Source: Alphaproteobacteria bacterium
GTDB lineage: Bacteria > Pseudomonadota > Alphaproteobacteria > UBA828
Length of the DNA: 36,720 nucleotides
Assembly (NCBI GenBank): GCA_022820945.1
Contig: JAJEEP010000078.1
Coordinates: 1-36,720, forward strand
Direction: 5' to 3'
Positions 1-8,093 of this stretch are shown piece after piece. Every line of letters starts with the position of its first letter. Position 1 is the stretch's first letter. A program made the position numbers and the translations under genes. The notes under the pieces are model-generated. The model saw only the letters and a list, made by a program, of their open reading frames with translations. It was not told where the DNA came from and did not search any database.

Positions 1-33
1 CGGCGACTCGGGACTGCTCATGTCGTTGTTGAG

Positions 34-315
34 TCATTTCCCGAAATTCCCGTCAAGCCCTTCGCGCCAATTCCGAACGAGACACGCCTCAACCCACTGG
101 ATCAAAATGACAAACCAGACCACCTGGGCAGTTACCTGAATTGCCTTGAGGCAGCGCAGGTTCGCCCCAATCAGCGGACTCCAGACGGCACGAACCGCGC
201 GATGACGCTCCAGGGATCCGCAGGTCGCGCAGGCGGGTAACTTGCCGCCTCGGCTCATCCGTCCCCCGGGGCCCTCCTTGAAGGCCGCACGACCGCATAC
301 GTTACACTGCAGCAT
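34..315 (-). pseudogene. Remnant of a zinc-finger SAM-dependent methyltransferase (N-terminal part only)
   Basis: An open frame of 93 codons on the minus strand, read from an ATG at 315; another ATG lies six codons upstream. Its first 45 residues have the layout CNVCG, then about 27 residues, then CATCGSLERHR. I recognise this paired-cysteine ribbon with a SLERHR tail from the N-terminus of a family of small bacterial methyltransferases and glycan-modifying enzymes. After about residue 55 the similarity stops. No SAM-binding glycine motif follows, and the frame closes at 34 well short of a full enzyme, which would be some 220 residues or more. The other two minus-strand frames downstream contain early stops, so a single simple frameshift does not restore it. 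I read this as a decayed or recombined gene end. It could instead be a genuine small zinc-ribbon protein. Confidence 0.4.
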
Positions 316-546
316 AAAACATCCGCCTATCACAAAACCAAATCGAGTGTATAGAACTTATAATAAGGCGTATAGAGCGCCAGATATAAGTCGCCACTTG
401 TACGAAAATAATCCAGGAGTCTCCGCGCGACCCCTTCGGAGCTACGGCGCGGCTCGACGCGTTACCAAAGAATGTATGGAGACGTTAAATTGGCTTACAA
501 ACCAAGGTCATAACCTGTGCAGTGCGTTTGCGCAGGCGGGCGCCGC
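316..546. other. Intergenic stretch, AT-richer than its surroundings
   Basis: No convincing gene is present. The part from about 330 to 400 and from 465 to 515 is visibly richer in A and T than anything else in the first 6 kb. It holds a perfect TATAAT at 359-364 on the plus strand, but with no matching -35 box and nothing to drive. An imperfect stem-loop (CCTGTGCA at 514-521 against TGCGCAGG at 529-536) lies just past the end of the minus-strand gene that stops at 547. It could be that transcript's 3' hairpin, but no T-run follows it. Confidence 0.35.
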
Positions 547-861
547 CTAGCGCGTGTAGCGCGCCCAGAGCGCCGCCGGGTCGGCGCGCTTCTCGTACTT
601 GGCGGCTGCTTCGGCGACCTCGGCCTCGCTCGGTCCGCCGCGCTCCAGCGCCTGGAAGGCGCGGACTACGGGGCCCGCGCGGTTGGCATGGCGCTTGGCG
701 GCCATGCTGATGGGCTCGTGCAGCGCGCCCGAGCAGTGGGCACAGGGCCAGGCGAGGCGGGCCATCAGTTCGGCCGCCTCGCCGCCGGGGTAGCGCTCCA
801 GCAACTCGACCACGGTGGTCGACCCCGTGATCGGCGCGGCTGAGACGCCGGAGGATGACAT
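547..861 (-). CDS. Small DUF1858-like protein with a CxxC motif
   Basis: A protein of 104 residues. Residues 15-60 read as a compact helical domain of the DUF1858 type (TTVVELLERYPG, then LAWPCAHCSGAL), a domain otherwise found alone or joined to hybrid-cluster-type redox proteins. The two cysteines of CAHC sit at the start of a helix, a placement typical of redox-active or metal-binding pairs. The C-terminal half is charged and alanine-rich and shows no motif I know. It starts 11 bases after the stop of the LarA-like gene on the same strand, so the two are almost certainly co-transcribed. The function is unknown; a redox or metal-delivery role for its neighbour is a guess. The family call rests on motif spacing only. 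Confidence 0.6.
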   Translation of the reverse strand: MSSSGVSAAPITGSTTVVELLERYPGGEAAELMARLAWPCAHCSGALHEPISMAAKRHANRAGPVVRAFQALERGGPSEAEVAEAAAKYEKRADPAALWARYTR

Positions 862-872
862 GCGGCCGAACC

Positions 873-2288
873 CTACTCCGCTGCCTGCGCCATGGGCTCA
901 ACCTCGGCCGGCATGCGGATCGCATCGCGCGGCAGCTGGTAGCGGGCGAAGGGCAGCACCGCGACCTTGGCGTCCGGCCCGTGGCGGGCCATTGCAGCGG
1001 CGAACGCATCCTCGAGCGAGGTGCCGGCCTCGATCCCGATATCGGCGGCCATCTCCAGGTTCTCCTCCAGCGTCACCACGTGGAGGTGCTTGCGCACCAT
1101 GACCTCGTAGATCGGCACCCAGATGCAGCCCGCCCACATCTCGATGGTGCGGCTGTGGATGTCGCGGTAGACGCGCTCCAGGTTTGCGGGCGAGGGCGGC
1201 ATGTAGGGCTTCATCAGGTCCATGAGCGCGAGGCCCGGGAAGTCCCCGAGATGCGTGCTCACACCGGGTGACGGGCTGCAATAAATCAGCGTGCCGCCGT
1301 CCTTCACCAGCAGGTCGGACGACATGCAGCCCCAGCCGGTGTGGAAGAACAGGTGATCGGTGGGCGCGAACACGCCGCAGATGGCGATATCAGCCGGCCC
1401 GCCGGCGGGGCGATCATAGGCGTAGATGCCGTTGAAGAAGCGGATCGCCTCGCGGTGCGCGTCCGGGTGCGCGCCGAAGTTGATGAAGCAGAGCCGGCCG
1501 CGCGTATCCAGCACGCTGTTGAGGGTTGCCGAGAGCCCGCACATGGTGGCGGCCTCGTCGATATCGGTCCGCATCGGGCCGGCGAGGGCGCCGTAATGGG
1601 TCTTGGGCGACATCACGAAGGCGCAGTGATTCGATTCGATGGTCTCGTCCGAGACCACGCCCGGCAGGATGAGCTTGCCGCCCCCGCCGGCGCCCCAGTG
1701 GTTGGACTGCGCCTGACCCATGGACAGCGTCACGTCGGACTTCGCGACCTCCTTGTGCAGCCAGACCGGCGTTCCACCTGTGGTCATGCCGATGAAGACG
1801 TACTGCTCGGGGTCGCGCGGCTCGTTCTGGAAGAAGGGGATGCCGAGCCGCTCCATGCGCGCCAAGTTCTCCCGCCCGAGCTTGAGCTCGGTGTCGCGCT
1901 CCGACATGGGGAAGACCTTGCCGTTGGCGCAAACGACGCGAGCGTCCTTGACGCCGTGTGCCTCGACGGCATCGAGCACCGCCGGCAGCAGCTTGGACGT
2001 GGGCGTCGGGCGGAACTGGTTGTCGATGATGATGGCTAGGCTCTTGTCCGGCCCGATCATCTCCGAGAACGCAGGCCCCGAGTGCGGTGCCTCCAACGCG
2101 GCGGAGCAGGCCTCCGTGGGATTCGCGACGGGCGCGGGCTCGTCGGGGTAGAGCGCCGCCATCAGATTGGCCTCGGGAATGTCGAGGGTGAGCGTCTCCC
2201 GATAGACCATGGCCGGATCGTCGGCCGAGCCGATGGTCAGCGGGTCGAGTGATTCGTAGGGGATCACCGCGCGATAGGTATCGGACAT
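873..2288 (-). CDS. Lactate racemase-fold (LarA/DUF2088) protein
   Basis: A protein of 471 residues. The ATG at 2288 is chosen because GGGAGG lies a few bases upstream; an in-frame codon at 2378 would add 30 residues with no family character. The stretch around GGGGKLILPGVVSDETIESNH matches the conserved block of LarA-type proteins. In LarA itself the lysine there tethers the nickel-pincer nucleotide, and a lysine is kept here. The protein is longer than typical LarA (about 425 residues). Many DUF2088 members are not lactate racemases but probably epimerise or dehydrate other hydroxy acids, and no larB, larC or larE cofactor genes are in the window. The substrate is therefore open. It is followed by the small CxxC protein and is divergent from the OYE-like gene, so the two transcripts may share control. 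Confidence 0.8.
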   Translation of the reverse strand: MSDTYRAVIPYESLDPLTIGSADDPAMVYRETLTLDIPEANLMAALYPDEPAPVANPTEACSAALEAPHSGPAFSEMIGPDKSLAIIIDNQFRPTPTSKLLPAVLDAVEAHGVKDARVVCANGKVFPMSERDTELKLGRENLARMERLGIPFFQNEPRDPEQYVFIGMTTGGTPVWLHKEVAKSDVTLSMGQAQSNHWGAGGGGKLILPGVVSDETIESNHCAFVMSPKTHYGALAGPMRTDIDEAATMCGLSATLNSVLDTRGRLCFINFGAHPDAHREAIRFFNGIYAYDRPAGGPADIAICGVFAPTDHLFFHTGWGCMSSDLLVKDGGTLIYCSPSPGVSTHLGDFPGLALMDLMKPYMPPSPANLERVYRDIHSRTIEMWAGCIWVPIYEVMVRKHLHVVTLEENLEMAADIGIEAGTSLEDAFAAAMARHGPDAKVAVLPFARYQLPRDAIRMPAEVEPMAQAAE

Positions 2289-2419
2289 CGCCGCCCTCCC
2301 GTGATTGAGCCGGCCCGAGGCCGCGAAACTGGCATTCCCTCGCCAAGCCGAGTGTAATGGACCCAACCGGTCATGCACAGGGCGCCCCGCCGGGTGCCCG
2401 CCACAGGGGGGAGTGCATC
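2289..2419. promoter_or_regulatory. Divergent intergenic region between the LarA-like and OYE-like genes
   Basis: 131 bases that must carry both promoters. I see Shine-Dalgarno sequences at each end (GGGAGG for the minus gene; AGGGGGGAG for the plus gene, about 7 bases before its ATG). I see no clear -35/-10 pair and no strong operator palindrome. Confidence 0.4.
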
Positions 2420-4447
2420 ATGGCGGCCTATCCACGGCTTTTCTCGGAATGGAAGATTCGCAATACCACGATCAAGAACCGGGTGGTGTTCCCGCCGACC
2501 TGCCCGAGCTGGGTCTCGGACCCCTGGAACGGGCTCTTCATCGACATGGCGACCCACTATTACCGGGAGCGTGCCGAGGGCGGGGTCGGCCTCATCATTA
2601 TCGGTGGAACCCACGTCCACCCGAGCTCGCTCATGGCGCCGCTGCTCATGCCGCAGCTCTACGACGACCGGCAGATCGAGCCGCTGTCCAAAATCGCCGA
2701 CGCGGTCCACGCCGAGGGTTGCAAGCTCGCGATCCAGCTCTGGCACTCGGGAGTGCGGGGCTTCCCCACGCTGAAGCAGGAGGCCACCTACGACCCCGAT
2801 GCGACCTGGCACTCTCTCTCGCCCAGCCAGGTGCCCTTGGGCGAGTTCCCCGGCGCATCCACGCCCAAGGAGCTCGATGAGGACGAGATCGAGGAGCTGC
2901 TGGAAGCCTTCGGCAGCGCCGCAGTGCGCGCGTTCGCGGCGGGGCTCGACGGGGTCGAGCTCCATCTGAGTCACGGCTACCTGCCCTGGCAGTTCATATC
3001 GCCGCTCTACAACAAGCGCACCGACCGCTGGGGCGGCTCGCTGGACAACCGCCTGCGCTTCCCCCTCGAGGCATTGAAGCGGATGCGCGCTGCCGCCGGC
3101 GACGACAGGTTCGTCGGCTACCGCATCAACTCGACCTCGTTCTGGCCGGGCGATCTCGAAATCGACGAGGTGCGGGATATCGTCGCCGAAATCGAGAAGC
3201 GGGCCGATATCGACTACGTCAACGTCTCGGCCGGCGTGCATCACGCCTTCATCCACACGCCGATGGAGTTCGAGGCAGGCTGGGAGCGCGGCTACGCCCG
3301 CAAGATCCGCGAGGTCTCGTCCAAGCCGGTGCTGCTGGTGGGCCGTATCACCACGCCGGACGTGGCCGAGCGGCTGCTGGAAGCCGGCGACGGCGATGCG
3401 ATCTGTCTCGCGCGCCAGCTCTTCACCGACCCCCACTGGGCCAAGAAGGCGGAGGAGAACCGCGCAGACGATATCCGTTCATGCGTCGCCGCCAACTTCT
3501 GCTGGAAGAGCGTGAGTCGGGGCGGGCGGGTGCAGTGCATCTACAACCCCGCCGTGGGCCGCGAGGAGAAGTGGGGCGAGGGCACGCTGGTCAAGGTGGC
3601 AGAGCCCAAGAGCGTGCTCATCGTCGGCGGCGGCCCGGCCGGGCTGGAATACGCGCGCGTCGCGTCGGCGCGCGGCCATAACGTGACGCTCTACGAGGCC
3701 GAGGGTGAGACCGGCGGCCACGTGCGGGTGCAGGCGCTGCTGCCGAGCCGGGCAGAGTACGGCGAGATCGGCCGCTGGCTGACGGCGCAGGCGGAGAAGA
3801 ACGGCACGCGCATCGTCACCGGCGCGCCGGTGACGGAAGAGGATCTGGACCAGGCGCTGGACGCGGTGAAGCCCGACCACGTGGTGGTGGCCACGGGCTC
3901 CTCCGTTGCCGTGGACGGCTTCCAGGGCTGGACCGGGGAGGCGCTGCCGGGTTGGGAGACCGGCAACTGCGTTGGCTGGGACGCGGTGGCGCAGGGCCAG
4001 GCCCGGCCTCGCGGCAAGGTGATGGTGCTGGACGACCTCTGCGACGTGGCGGCGCCGCTCACCGCTGTCGCGTGCAAGGACGGCGGCGCCGACGAGGTCA
4101 CGCTGGTCACCCGTTGGCCCATGGTGGGAATGGAGACCATCCTCGACGTCTATCTCGACTGGATCCTGCCCAAGCTCTACCAAACCGGGGTGACGGTCTG
4201 CGTCGATCACTTCGTCCGCCGCATCGAAGGCGACAAGGTGACGCTTTACAACGTCCACCACGAAGAGGCGGAGCATGTGATCGAGGCCGACTGGATCGTC
4301 ATGGCGACCGGCCGCCGTTCGGAGAACGCGCTGCACAATGCGATCGCGGCGCGCGGGGTCTCGGTCGAGACCATCGGCGATGCAACCGCGCCGCGCTCGG
4401 CTTACGAGGCGGTCTACGAAGGACACCGCCAGGCCCGCAAGCTATAG
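2420..4447 (+). CDS. OYE/trimethylamine-dehydrogenase-like NADH:flavin oxidoreductase with an incomplete Fe-S motif
   Basis: A protein of 675 residues, started at the ATG at 2420 behind a strong AGGGGGGAG. Residues 1 to about 345 form the FMN-binding TIM barrel of the Old Yellow Enzyme group (HGYLPWQFISPLYNKRTD, then WGGSLDNR). A cysteine cluster follows, and from about residue 395 an FAD/NAD-binding half begins with VLIVGGGPAGLEYA. This architecture is shared by 2,4-dienoyl-CoA reductase, trimethylamine and dimethylamine dehydrogenases, DgcA-type dimethylglycine demethylase and bile-acid enzymes, all about 650-730 residues. The oddity is the 4Fe-4S site. Cys355, Cys361 and Cys373 are present, but the position expected to hold the second cysteine is Ala358 (GCC codon). 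The enzyme may hold a 3-cysteine cluster or none. The substrate is unknown; a demethylase or enoate reductase are both possible. It probably forms a transcript with the DUF1330 gene 46 bases downstream. Confidence 0.85.
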   Translation: MAAYPRLFSEWKIRNTTIKNRVVFPPTCPSWVSDPWNGLFIDMATHYYRERAEGGVGLIIIGGTHVHPSSLMAPLLMPQLYDDRQIEPLSKIADAVHAEGCKLAIQLWHSGVRGFPTLKQEATYDPDATWHSLSPSQVPLGEFPGASTPKELDEDEIEELLEAFGSAAVRAFAAGLDGVELHLSHGYLPWQFISPLYNKRTDRWGGSLDNRLRFPLEALKRMRAAAGDDRFVGYRINSTSFWPGDLEIDEVRDIVAEIEKRADIDYVNVSAGVHHAFIHTPMEFEAGWERGYARKIREVSSKPVLLVGRITTPDVAERLLEAGDGDAICLARQLFTDPHWAKKAEENRADDIRSCVAANFCWKSVSRGGRVQCIYNPAVGREEKWGEGTLVKVAEPKSVLIVGGGPAGLEYARVASARGHNVTLYEAEGETGGHVRVQALLPSRAEYGEIGRWLTAQAEKNGTRIVTGAPVTEEDLDQALDAVKPDHVVVATGSSVAVDGFQGWTGEALPGWETGNCVGWDAVAQGQARPRGKVMVLDDLCDVAAPLTAVACKDGGADEVTLVTRWPMVGMETILDVYLDWILPKLYQTGVTVCVDHFVRRIEGDKVTLYNVHHEEAEHVIEADWIVMATGRRSENALHNAIAARGVSVETIGDATAPRSAYEAVYEGHRQARKL

Positions 4448-4493
4448 CCTTTCGCGGACCTGCCTCACCTCATTCCAACCAGGGAGAACAGCC

Positions 4494-4787
4494 ATGCCTG
4501 CTGCCTATCTGATTTCCGAATCGCAAGTGACCGACCAGGCGCTCATGGATGAGTACGCAGAGAAGGCCGGCCCCTCGGTCGCGGCCTACGGCGGGGAGCT
4601 GGTCGCCGCCACCACCAACGTTGCCCACATGGACGGCATGTCGAAGCCGCCCAGAATCGTGATCATCCGTTTCGAGAGCATGGAAAAGGCGAAGGAGTGG
4701 TACAACTGCCCCGAATACCAGGCGGTTCTGCCGATGCGCTTCAGGGCCTCCAACAGCAGCGTCTACTTCGTCGAGGGCGTCGAGTAA
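4494..4787 (+). CDS. DUF1330 family small protein
   Basis: A 97-residue protein with the ferredoxin-like alpha-beta fold signature of the DUF1330 / dimeric alpha-beta barrel group. It opens with AAYLISESQVTD, has the central strand RIVIIRFESMEKAKEWYN, and ends with a YQAVLPMR...FVEGV segment. The ATG at 4494 has AGGGAG 9 bases upstream, which decides the start against an ATG further upstream in the same frame. Members are soluble, usually dimeric, and often sit beside catabolic oxidoreductases. A catalytic role has not been established for most of them. Here it follows the OYE-like gene and ends in front of a stem-loop. Confidence 0.85.
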   Translation: MPAAYLISESQVTDQALMDEYAEKAGPSVAAYGGELVAATTNVAHMDGMSKPPRIVIIRFESMEKAKEWYNCPEYQAVLPMRFRASNSSVYFVEGVE

Positions 4788-4793
4788 TCCCCC

Positions 4794-4830
4794 GCGCCGG
4801 CGGCTCGCGTCGTCGGCGCCCCCCTTTCTT
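4794..4830 (+). terminator. Probable intrinsic terminator after the DUF1330 gene
   Basis: The stem GCGCCGGCG (4794-4802) pairs with CGTCGGCGC (4811-4819), 8 of 9 pairs, with an 8-base loop. It is followed by CCCCCTTTCTT. It lies in the 45-base gap between two converging genes. The tail is pyrimidine-rich rather than pure T, so the terminator may be of moderate strength. Confidence 0.5.
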
Positions 4831-4832
4831 GG

Positions 4833-6257
4833 TCAGTCAGCCTGCGGGTCGGGCAGGAAGTGCTCGATCGCGTTGGCGTAGTAGCGCAGCATGTCGCGCT
4901 CGCCATCGTTCGCGCGGTAGAGCCCGTCCGCTTCGGTCACGAAGTGGCGCAGCGTCAGCATACGTAGCCCCACGGTGACGGCGTAGTCGCGGTCCGCCCG
5001 CGGGATGTGCACGTAGGCGCCGTTGCGCTCCAGCCTGTCGATCAGCGTCTGGGTCCGGCCCTTGATCTCCAGCAGGTCGAGCGCATCGCTCTCCGCGTTG
5101 ACGAACACCGTCGCCACCAGCGAGACCGGCAAGACGGGGATCGCCGCCGCGATCGCTTCCAACAGCTCTCCGCCGAGTTTTCCGACGGCCTCGTGGCGGG
5201 CCTCTTCCTCCAGCGAGCGGAAATCGACCCCATGGTCCCTGGCGTAGTCGCGCATGGAGATCGGCGCGGCGAAGTTCACGCAGGCGTAGCCGAAGCGGTA
5301 CCAGCGCCGCCGGATCATCAGGCTCACGTTGTGGGCGACGAACCGGAACGCGGTGGCCAACACGCGTGCCCGGCTGCGCCGGGGCTCGCCCGGGCCCGGC
5401 GCGCGCACCAGCATGCGGTCCTCCAGCACGCGGTCGTAGTTGATGCCGACCGGGACGAAGACCAGGTCGCGCGTCCCCTCCGGGTCGAAGGACGAGACCA
5501 TGTAGTTGATGAGCCCGAGCTTGGGCTTGCGCAGGCGGCCGTCCCGGCTCAAGCCGCCCTCAGGATAGACCGCCTGGACCACGCCGCCCGCCGTTGCCGC
5601 CTGCACGTAGCGCGCCAATACCTGGCGGTATAGGCGACTGCCCGAGCCGCGGCGTACGAAATAGGCACCGAGCGAGCGCACCAGCATCCTGAGCGGCCAG
5701 ACCCGCGCCCATTCGCCCACGGCGTAGCTGAGCGCGGAGCGATGCGCCGCCATGTAGGCGACGATGACGTAGTCCATGTTGCTGCGGTGGTTCATCACGA
5801 AGACGACGCTGGCGCCGGGCTCGATCCGGGCGAGGGCCTCGTCGTCGGAATAGCCGAGGCGCACGCGGTAGAGGCTCTCCACCGCGCGCCGCGCGACGTG
5901 ATAGCCGATGCGGAAGTAGGCGTAGGCGTTGAAGGAGGGCACGATCTCGCGGGCGTAGCGCTCCACCTGCCGGCTCAGCACCTCGCGCGGGATGCCGGTG
6001 GCCTCGGCCTCGGCGTCGATCGCTTCCATCACCTGCGGGTCGTAGCTGAGCTGGTCGATGAGCACGCGGCGCTTGGTGTGCTGAAACGCCGGAATCTGCA
6101 ACTCGAGCCGCGTGTTGACCTCCTCGATCATGCGGTTGAGGCGGCGTCGCAGGAACCAGCGCGCGCTCGGCATGAAGATCCGGTCCAGCGCGGCCCAGAG
6201 CGCGAGCGCGCCGACCACCGCGAGGATCCAGAGTGGCAGCGCGAGCGAGCCGGTCAT
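4833..6257 (-). CDS. PlsB/PlsC-type acyltransferase (glycerol-3-phosphate acyltransferase-like)
   Basis: A protein of 474 residues. It opens with a hydrophobic N-terminal segment (about residues 5-24) likely to anchor it in the inner membrane. The acyltransferase signature is clear: the HX4D motif NHRSNMD gives His157 and Asp162, and YPEGGLSRDG (from residue 231) is the substrate-binding motif, followed by RKPKLGL. These enzymes acylate glycerol-3-phosphate or lysophosphatidate in phospholipid synthesis. It is much shorter than enterobacterial PlsB (about 800 residues) but longer than PlsC (about 240), and the N-terminal helical region before the motif resembles PlsB. The exact acceptor is undecided. 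It converges with the DUF1330 gene and is divergent from a pcm gene. Confidence 0.85.
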   Translation of the reverse strand: MTGSLALPLWILAVVGALALWAALDRIFMPSARWFLRRRLNRMIEEVNTRLELQIPAFQHTKRRVLIDQLSYDPQVMEAIDAEAEATGIPREVLSRQVERYAREIVPSFNAYAYFRIGYHVARRAVESLYRVRLGYSDDEALARIEPGASVVFVMNHRSNMDYVIVAYMAAHRSALSYAVGEWARVWPLRMLVRSLGAYFVRRGSGSRLYRQVLARYVQAATAGGVVQAVYPEGGLSRDGRLRKPKLGLINYMVSSFDPEGTRDLVFVPVGINYDRVLEDRMLVRAPGPGEPRRSRARVLATAFRFVAHNVSLMIRRRWYRFGYACVNFAAPISMRDYARDHGVDFRSLEEEARHEAVGKLGGELLEAIAAAIPVLPVSLVATVFVNAESDALDLLEIKGRTQTLIDRLERNGAYVHIPRADRDYAVTVGLRMLTLRHFVTEADGLYRANDGERDMLRYYANAIEHFLPDPQAD

Positions 6258-6490
6258 GCTCGCGCCTTGCGCTCTATCGGGCGGGTCACGTCCCGCACCG
6301 ACTGATTCGCCTGAGATAGATAGCTCCGGTAGACGACCGTAACCGGCATGGCGGCCAACAAGCCTCGCGGCTGTCGCGCAGATGCGTTACTTATAGCAGC
6401 ATTAGGGGTGACACTGCGTGGCGCCCCTTCGGGGCGACGGGCGGGCGCGGTGCCCGCGAGCACACGCGCGCCGAGGCACAGTGACGGGCC
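6258..6490. promoter_or_regulatory. Divergent intergenic region with a short GC hairpin
   Basis: 233 bases between the acyltransferase and the first isoaspartate methyltransferase. It contains a perfect 6-bp stem CGCCCC-TTC-GGGGCG at 6422-6436, about 55 bases upstream of the pcm start, which could form in the pcm leader. I see no gene, no clear sigma-70 promoter and no riboswitch-like architecture. Confidence 0.35.
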
Positions 6491-7195
6491 ATGACGGCGG
6501 CGAATACCAACGAAGACCAATTTGCGATCCTGCGCCGAACCATGGTCGAGCAGGTGGCGCTGCACGCCGACCATGTCAGCGGCAAGACCGGCCGCGCCGC
6601 CATCGCGGGCGATGTCATGGAGGCGATCGGCCGGGTTCCGCGCCACGCCTTCGTGCCGGTGGAGATGACGCTCTACGCCTACCTCGATTCACCGCTCCCC
6701 ATCGGCTGCGGCAAGACCATCTCGCAGCCCTACATCGTCGCGCTCATGACCGACCTGCTGGAGATCGGCGAGCAGCACCGGGTGCTCGAAATCGGCACCG
6801 GGCTCGGCTATCAGGCGGCGCTGCTGGCGGAGCTTGCCGGCGAGGTCTACACGGTCGAGCTGATCGAGGAGCTGGCCCAGAGCGGCCGCCGCCGGCTCGA
6901 CGAGCAGGGCTACGGCAACGTCCAGTTCCGCATCGGCGACGGCAGCCTGGGCTGGCCCGACCACGCGCCTTACGACCGGATCATTGCGACCGCGGCGCCG
7001 GACCTGATTCCGCCGGCGCTCCTGCAGCAGCTCAAGCCCGGTGGGCGCATGGTGATACCGGCCGGGCTGGAGGACGACCAGCGCCTGCTGCTGGTCACCA
7101 AGGACGAGGGCGGTCGGATCGATACCGAGGAAATTTTGCCGGTGCGCTTCTCTCAGCTGATGAGCGGCGCCGACGAGGCGGGTGCGGACGACTAA
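6491..7195 (+). CDS. pcm: Protein-L-isoaspartate O-methyltransferase, copy 1
   Basis: A 234-residue enzyme of the Pcm family, which uses S-adenosylmethionine to methylate abnormal isoaspartyl residues so that damaged proteins can be repaired. The family block GKTISQPYIVALMTDLLEI is present. SAM motif I, LEIGTGLGYQAALLAELA, starts near residue 98. The later segments YDRIIATAAPDLIPPALLQQ and LKPGGRMVIP are also typical. The length is slightly above the 210-220 residue norm because of a short N-terminal extension. The usual bacterial partner surE is not adjacent. The gene stands alone between the acyltransferase and the palindrome at 7225-7255. Confidence 0.92.
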   Translation: MTAANTNEDQFAILRRTMVEQVALHADHVSGKTGRAAIAGDVMEAIGRVPRHAFVPVEMTLYAYLDSPLPIGCGKTISQPYIVALMTDLLEIGEQHRVLEIGTGLGYQAALLAELAGEVYTVELIEELAQSGRRRLDEQGYGNVQFRIGDGSLGWPDHAPYDRIIATAAPDLIPPALLQQLKPGGRMVIPAGLEDDQRLLLVTKDEGGRIDTEEILPVRFSQLMSGADEAGADD

Positions 7196-7224
7196 GCCTC
7201 AAATCTTTCTACTATAACAGCACC

Positions 7225-7255
7225 GTATAGTACGTATATATTATACGTACTATAC
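7225..7255. repeat. Perfect 14-bp inverted repeat (AT-rich palindrome)
   Basis: GTATAGTACGTATA (7225-7238) and its exact reverse complement (7242-7255) are separated by only 3 bases. The element is strikingly AT-rich in a roughly 67% GC neighbourhood. It lies 30 bases past the pcm stop and 130 bases before the glutathione transferase gene. Bases 7231-7245 match 14 of 15 positions with 8113-8127 in front of the toxin-antitoxin pair. This looks like a dimeric regulator's operator rather than a terminator: the stem is weak and no T-run follows. Confidence 0.75.
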
Positions 7256-7384
7256 TTAAGTGGAGCTGAGTTTTCGGGCGCGGCCGTCGCCGCCGCGCGA
7301 TAGGACGCCGGGCATTGCCGGTGCAGCGCACGTCGCTATAGTCCGGTCCTCCCTCAGCCACCCGAAGCATGAGCGTGTATCGTC

Positions 7385-8044
7385 ATGAGTGACTTCACCC
7401 TGATTGTCGGCAACAAGAATTACTCGTCCTGGTCGCTCAGGCCCTGGCTGGCGCTGCGCCACGCCGGCATCCCTTTCGAAGAACGGCTGCTCCTGCTGTT
7501 CGACGAGAATTGGAAGGAGGCCATCGCCGCCGTGTCGCCGTCGGCGCGCGTCCCCGTACTGCTGCACGGCGAGCGCACCGTCTGGGAAACGCCGGCAATC
7601 ATCGAATACGTCAACGAGCAATTTCCGGACGCCGGTCTCTGGCCCGAGGACCGCGATGCGCGCGCCGTGGCACGCGCAGTCGCCAACGAGATGCATGCGG
7701 GCTTCACGGCGCTGCGCAACCACATGCCCATGAACCTGCGGCGTGCCGACCTCAAGGGGAGGGGCCGCGGACCTGGCGTCAAGGAAGATATCGCCCGCAT
7801 CTGCGAGATCTGGCGCGACTGCCGCAGCCGCTACGGCGCCGGCGGGGACTTCCTGTTCGGCGCCTTCGGCGCGGCCGACGCCATGTACGCGCCTGTAGTC
7901 ACCCGGCTCGATACCTACGGGATCGAGCTCGACGAGACCTGCGCCGCCTATAGCCGCGCCGTGCTGACCCTGCCTGCCTTCGTCGAATGGCGCGACGCGG
8001 CGCTGCAGGAACCCTGGATCGTGCCCGAAGACGAGATCGACTGA
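7385..8044 (+). CDS. Glutathione S-transferase family protein
   Basis: A 219-residue soluble protein with a thioredoxin-fold N-terminal domain (NKNYSSWSLRPWLALRHAGI, residues 10-29) and an all-helical C-terminal domain. The serine of the SSWS loop is in the usual position for the residue that activates the glutathione thiol. SARVPVL supplies the cis-proline, and WETPAIIEYV corresponds to the gamma-glutamyl-binding stretch. Length and order are standard. The substrate cannot be read from the sequence; family members conjugate or isomerise electrophiles. The gene is flanked on both sides by copies of the same AT-rich motif, so it may be co-controlled with the downstream toxin-antitoxin genes. 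Confidence 0.85.
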   Translation: MSDFTLIVGNKNYSSWSLRPWLALRHAGIPFEERLLLLFDENWKEAIAAVSPSARVPVLLHGERTVWETPAIIEYVNEQFPDAGLWPEDRDARAVARAVANEMHAGFTALRNHMPMNLRRADLKGRGRGPGVKEDIARICEIWRDCRSRYGAGGDFLFGAFGAADAMYAPVVTRLDTYGIELDETCAAYSRAVLTLPAFVEWRDAALQEPWIVPEDEID

Positions 8045-8093
8045 ATACCGACAGGCGCCGCCTCGTGGCGCCGCGCAAGCCTCTTTGGCTAGC

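Noticed and set aside
359-364. TATAAT box on the plus strand
   Set aside because: No -35 element at 16-18 bases and no plus-strand gene downstream, so it is probably chance in an AT-richer patch.
2264-3436. A 390-codon minus-strand open frame opposite the OYE-like gene
   Set aside because: It covers conserved TIM-barrel codons of the real gene, spans the divergent promoter region, and has no homology I recognise.
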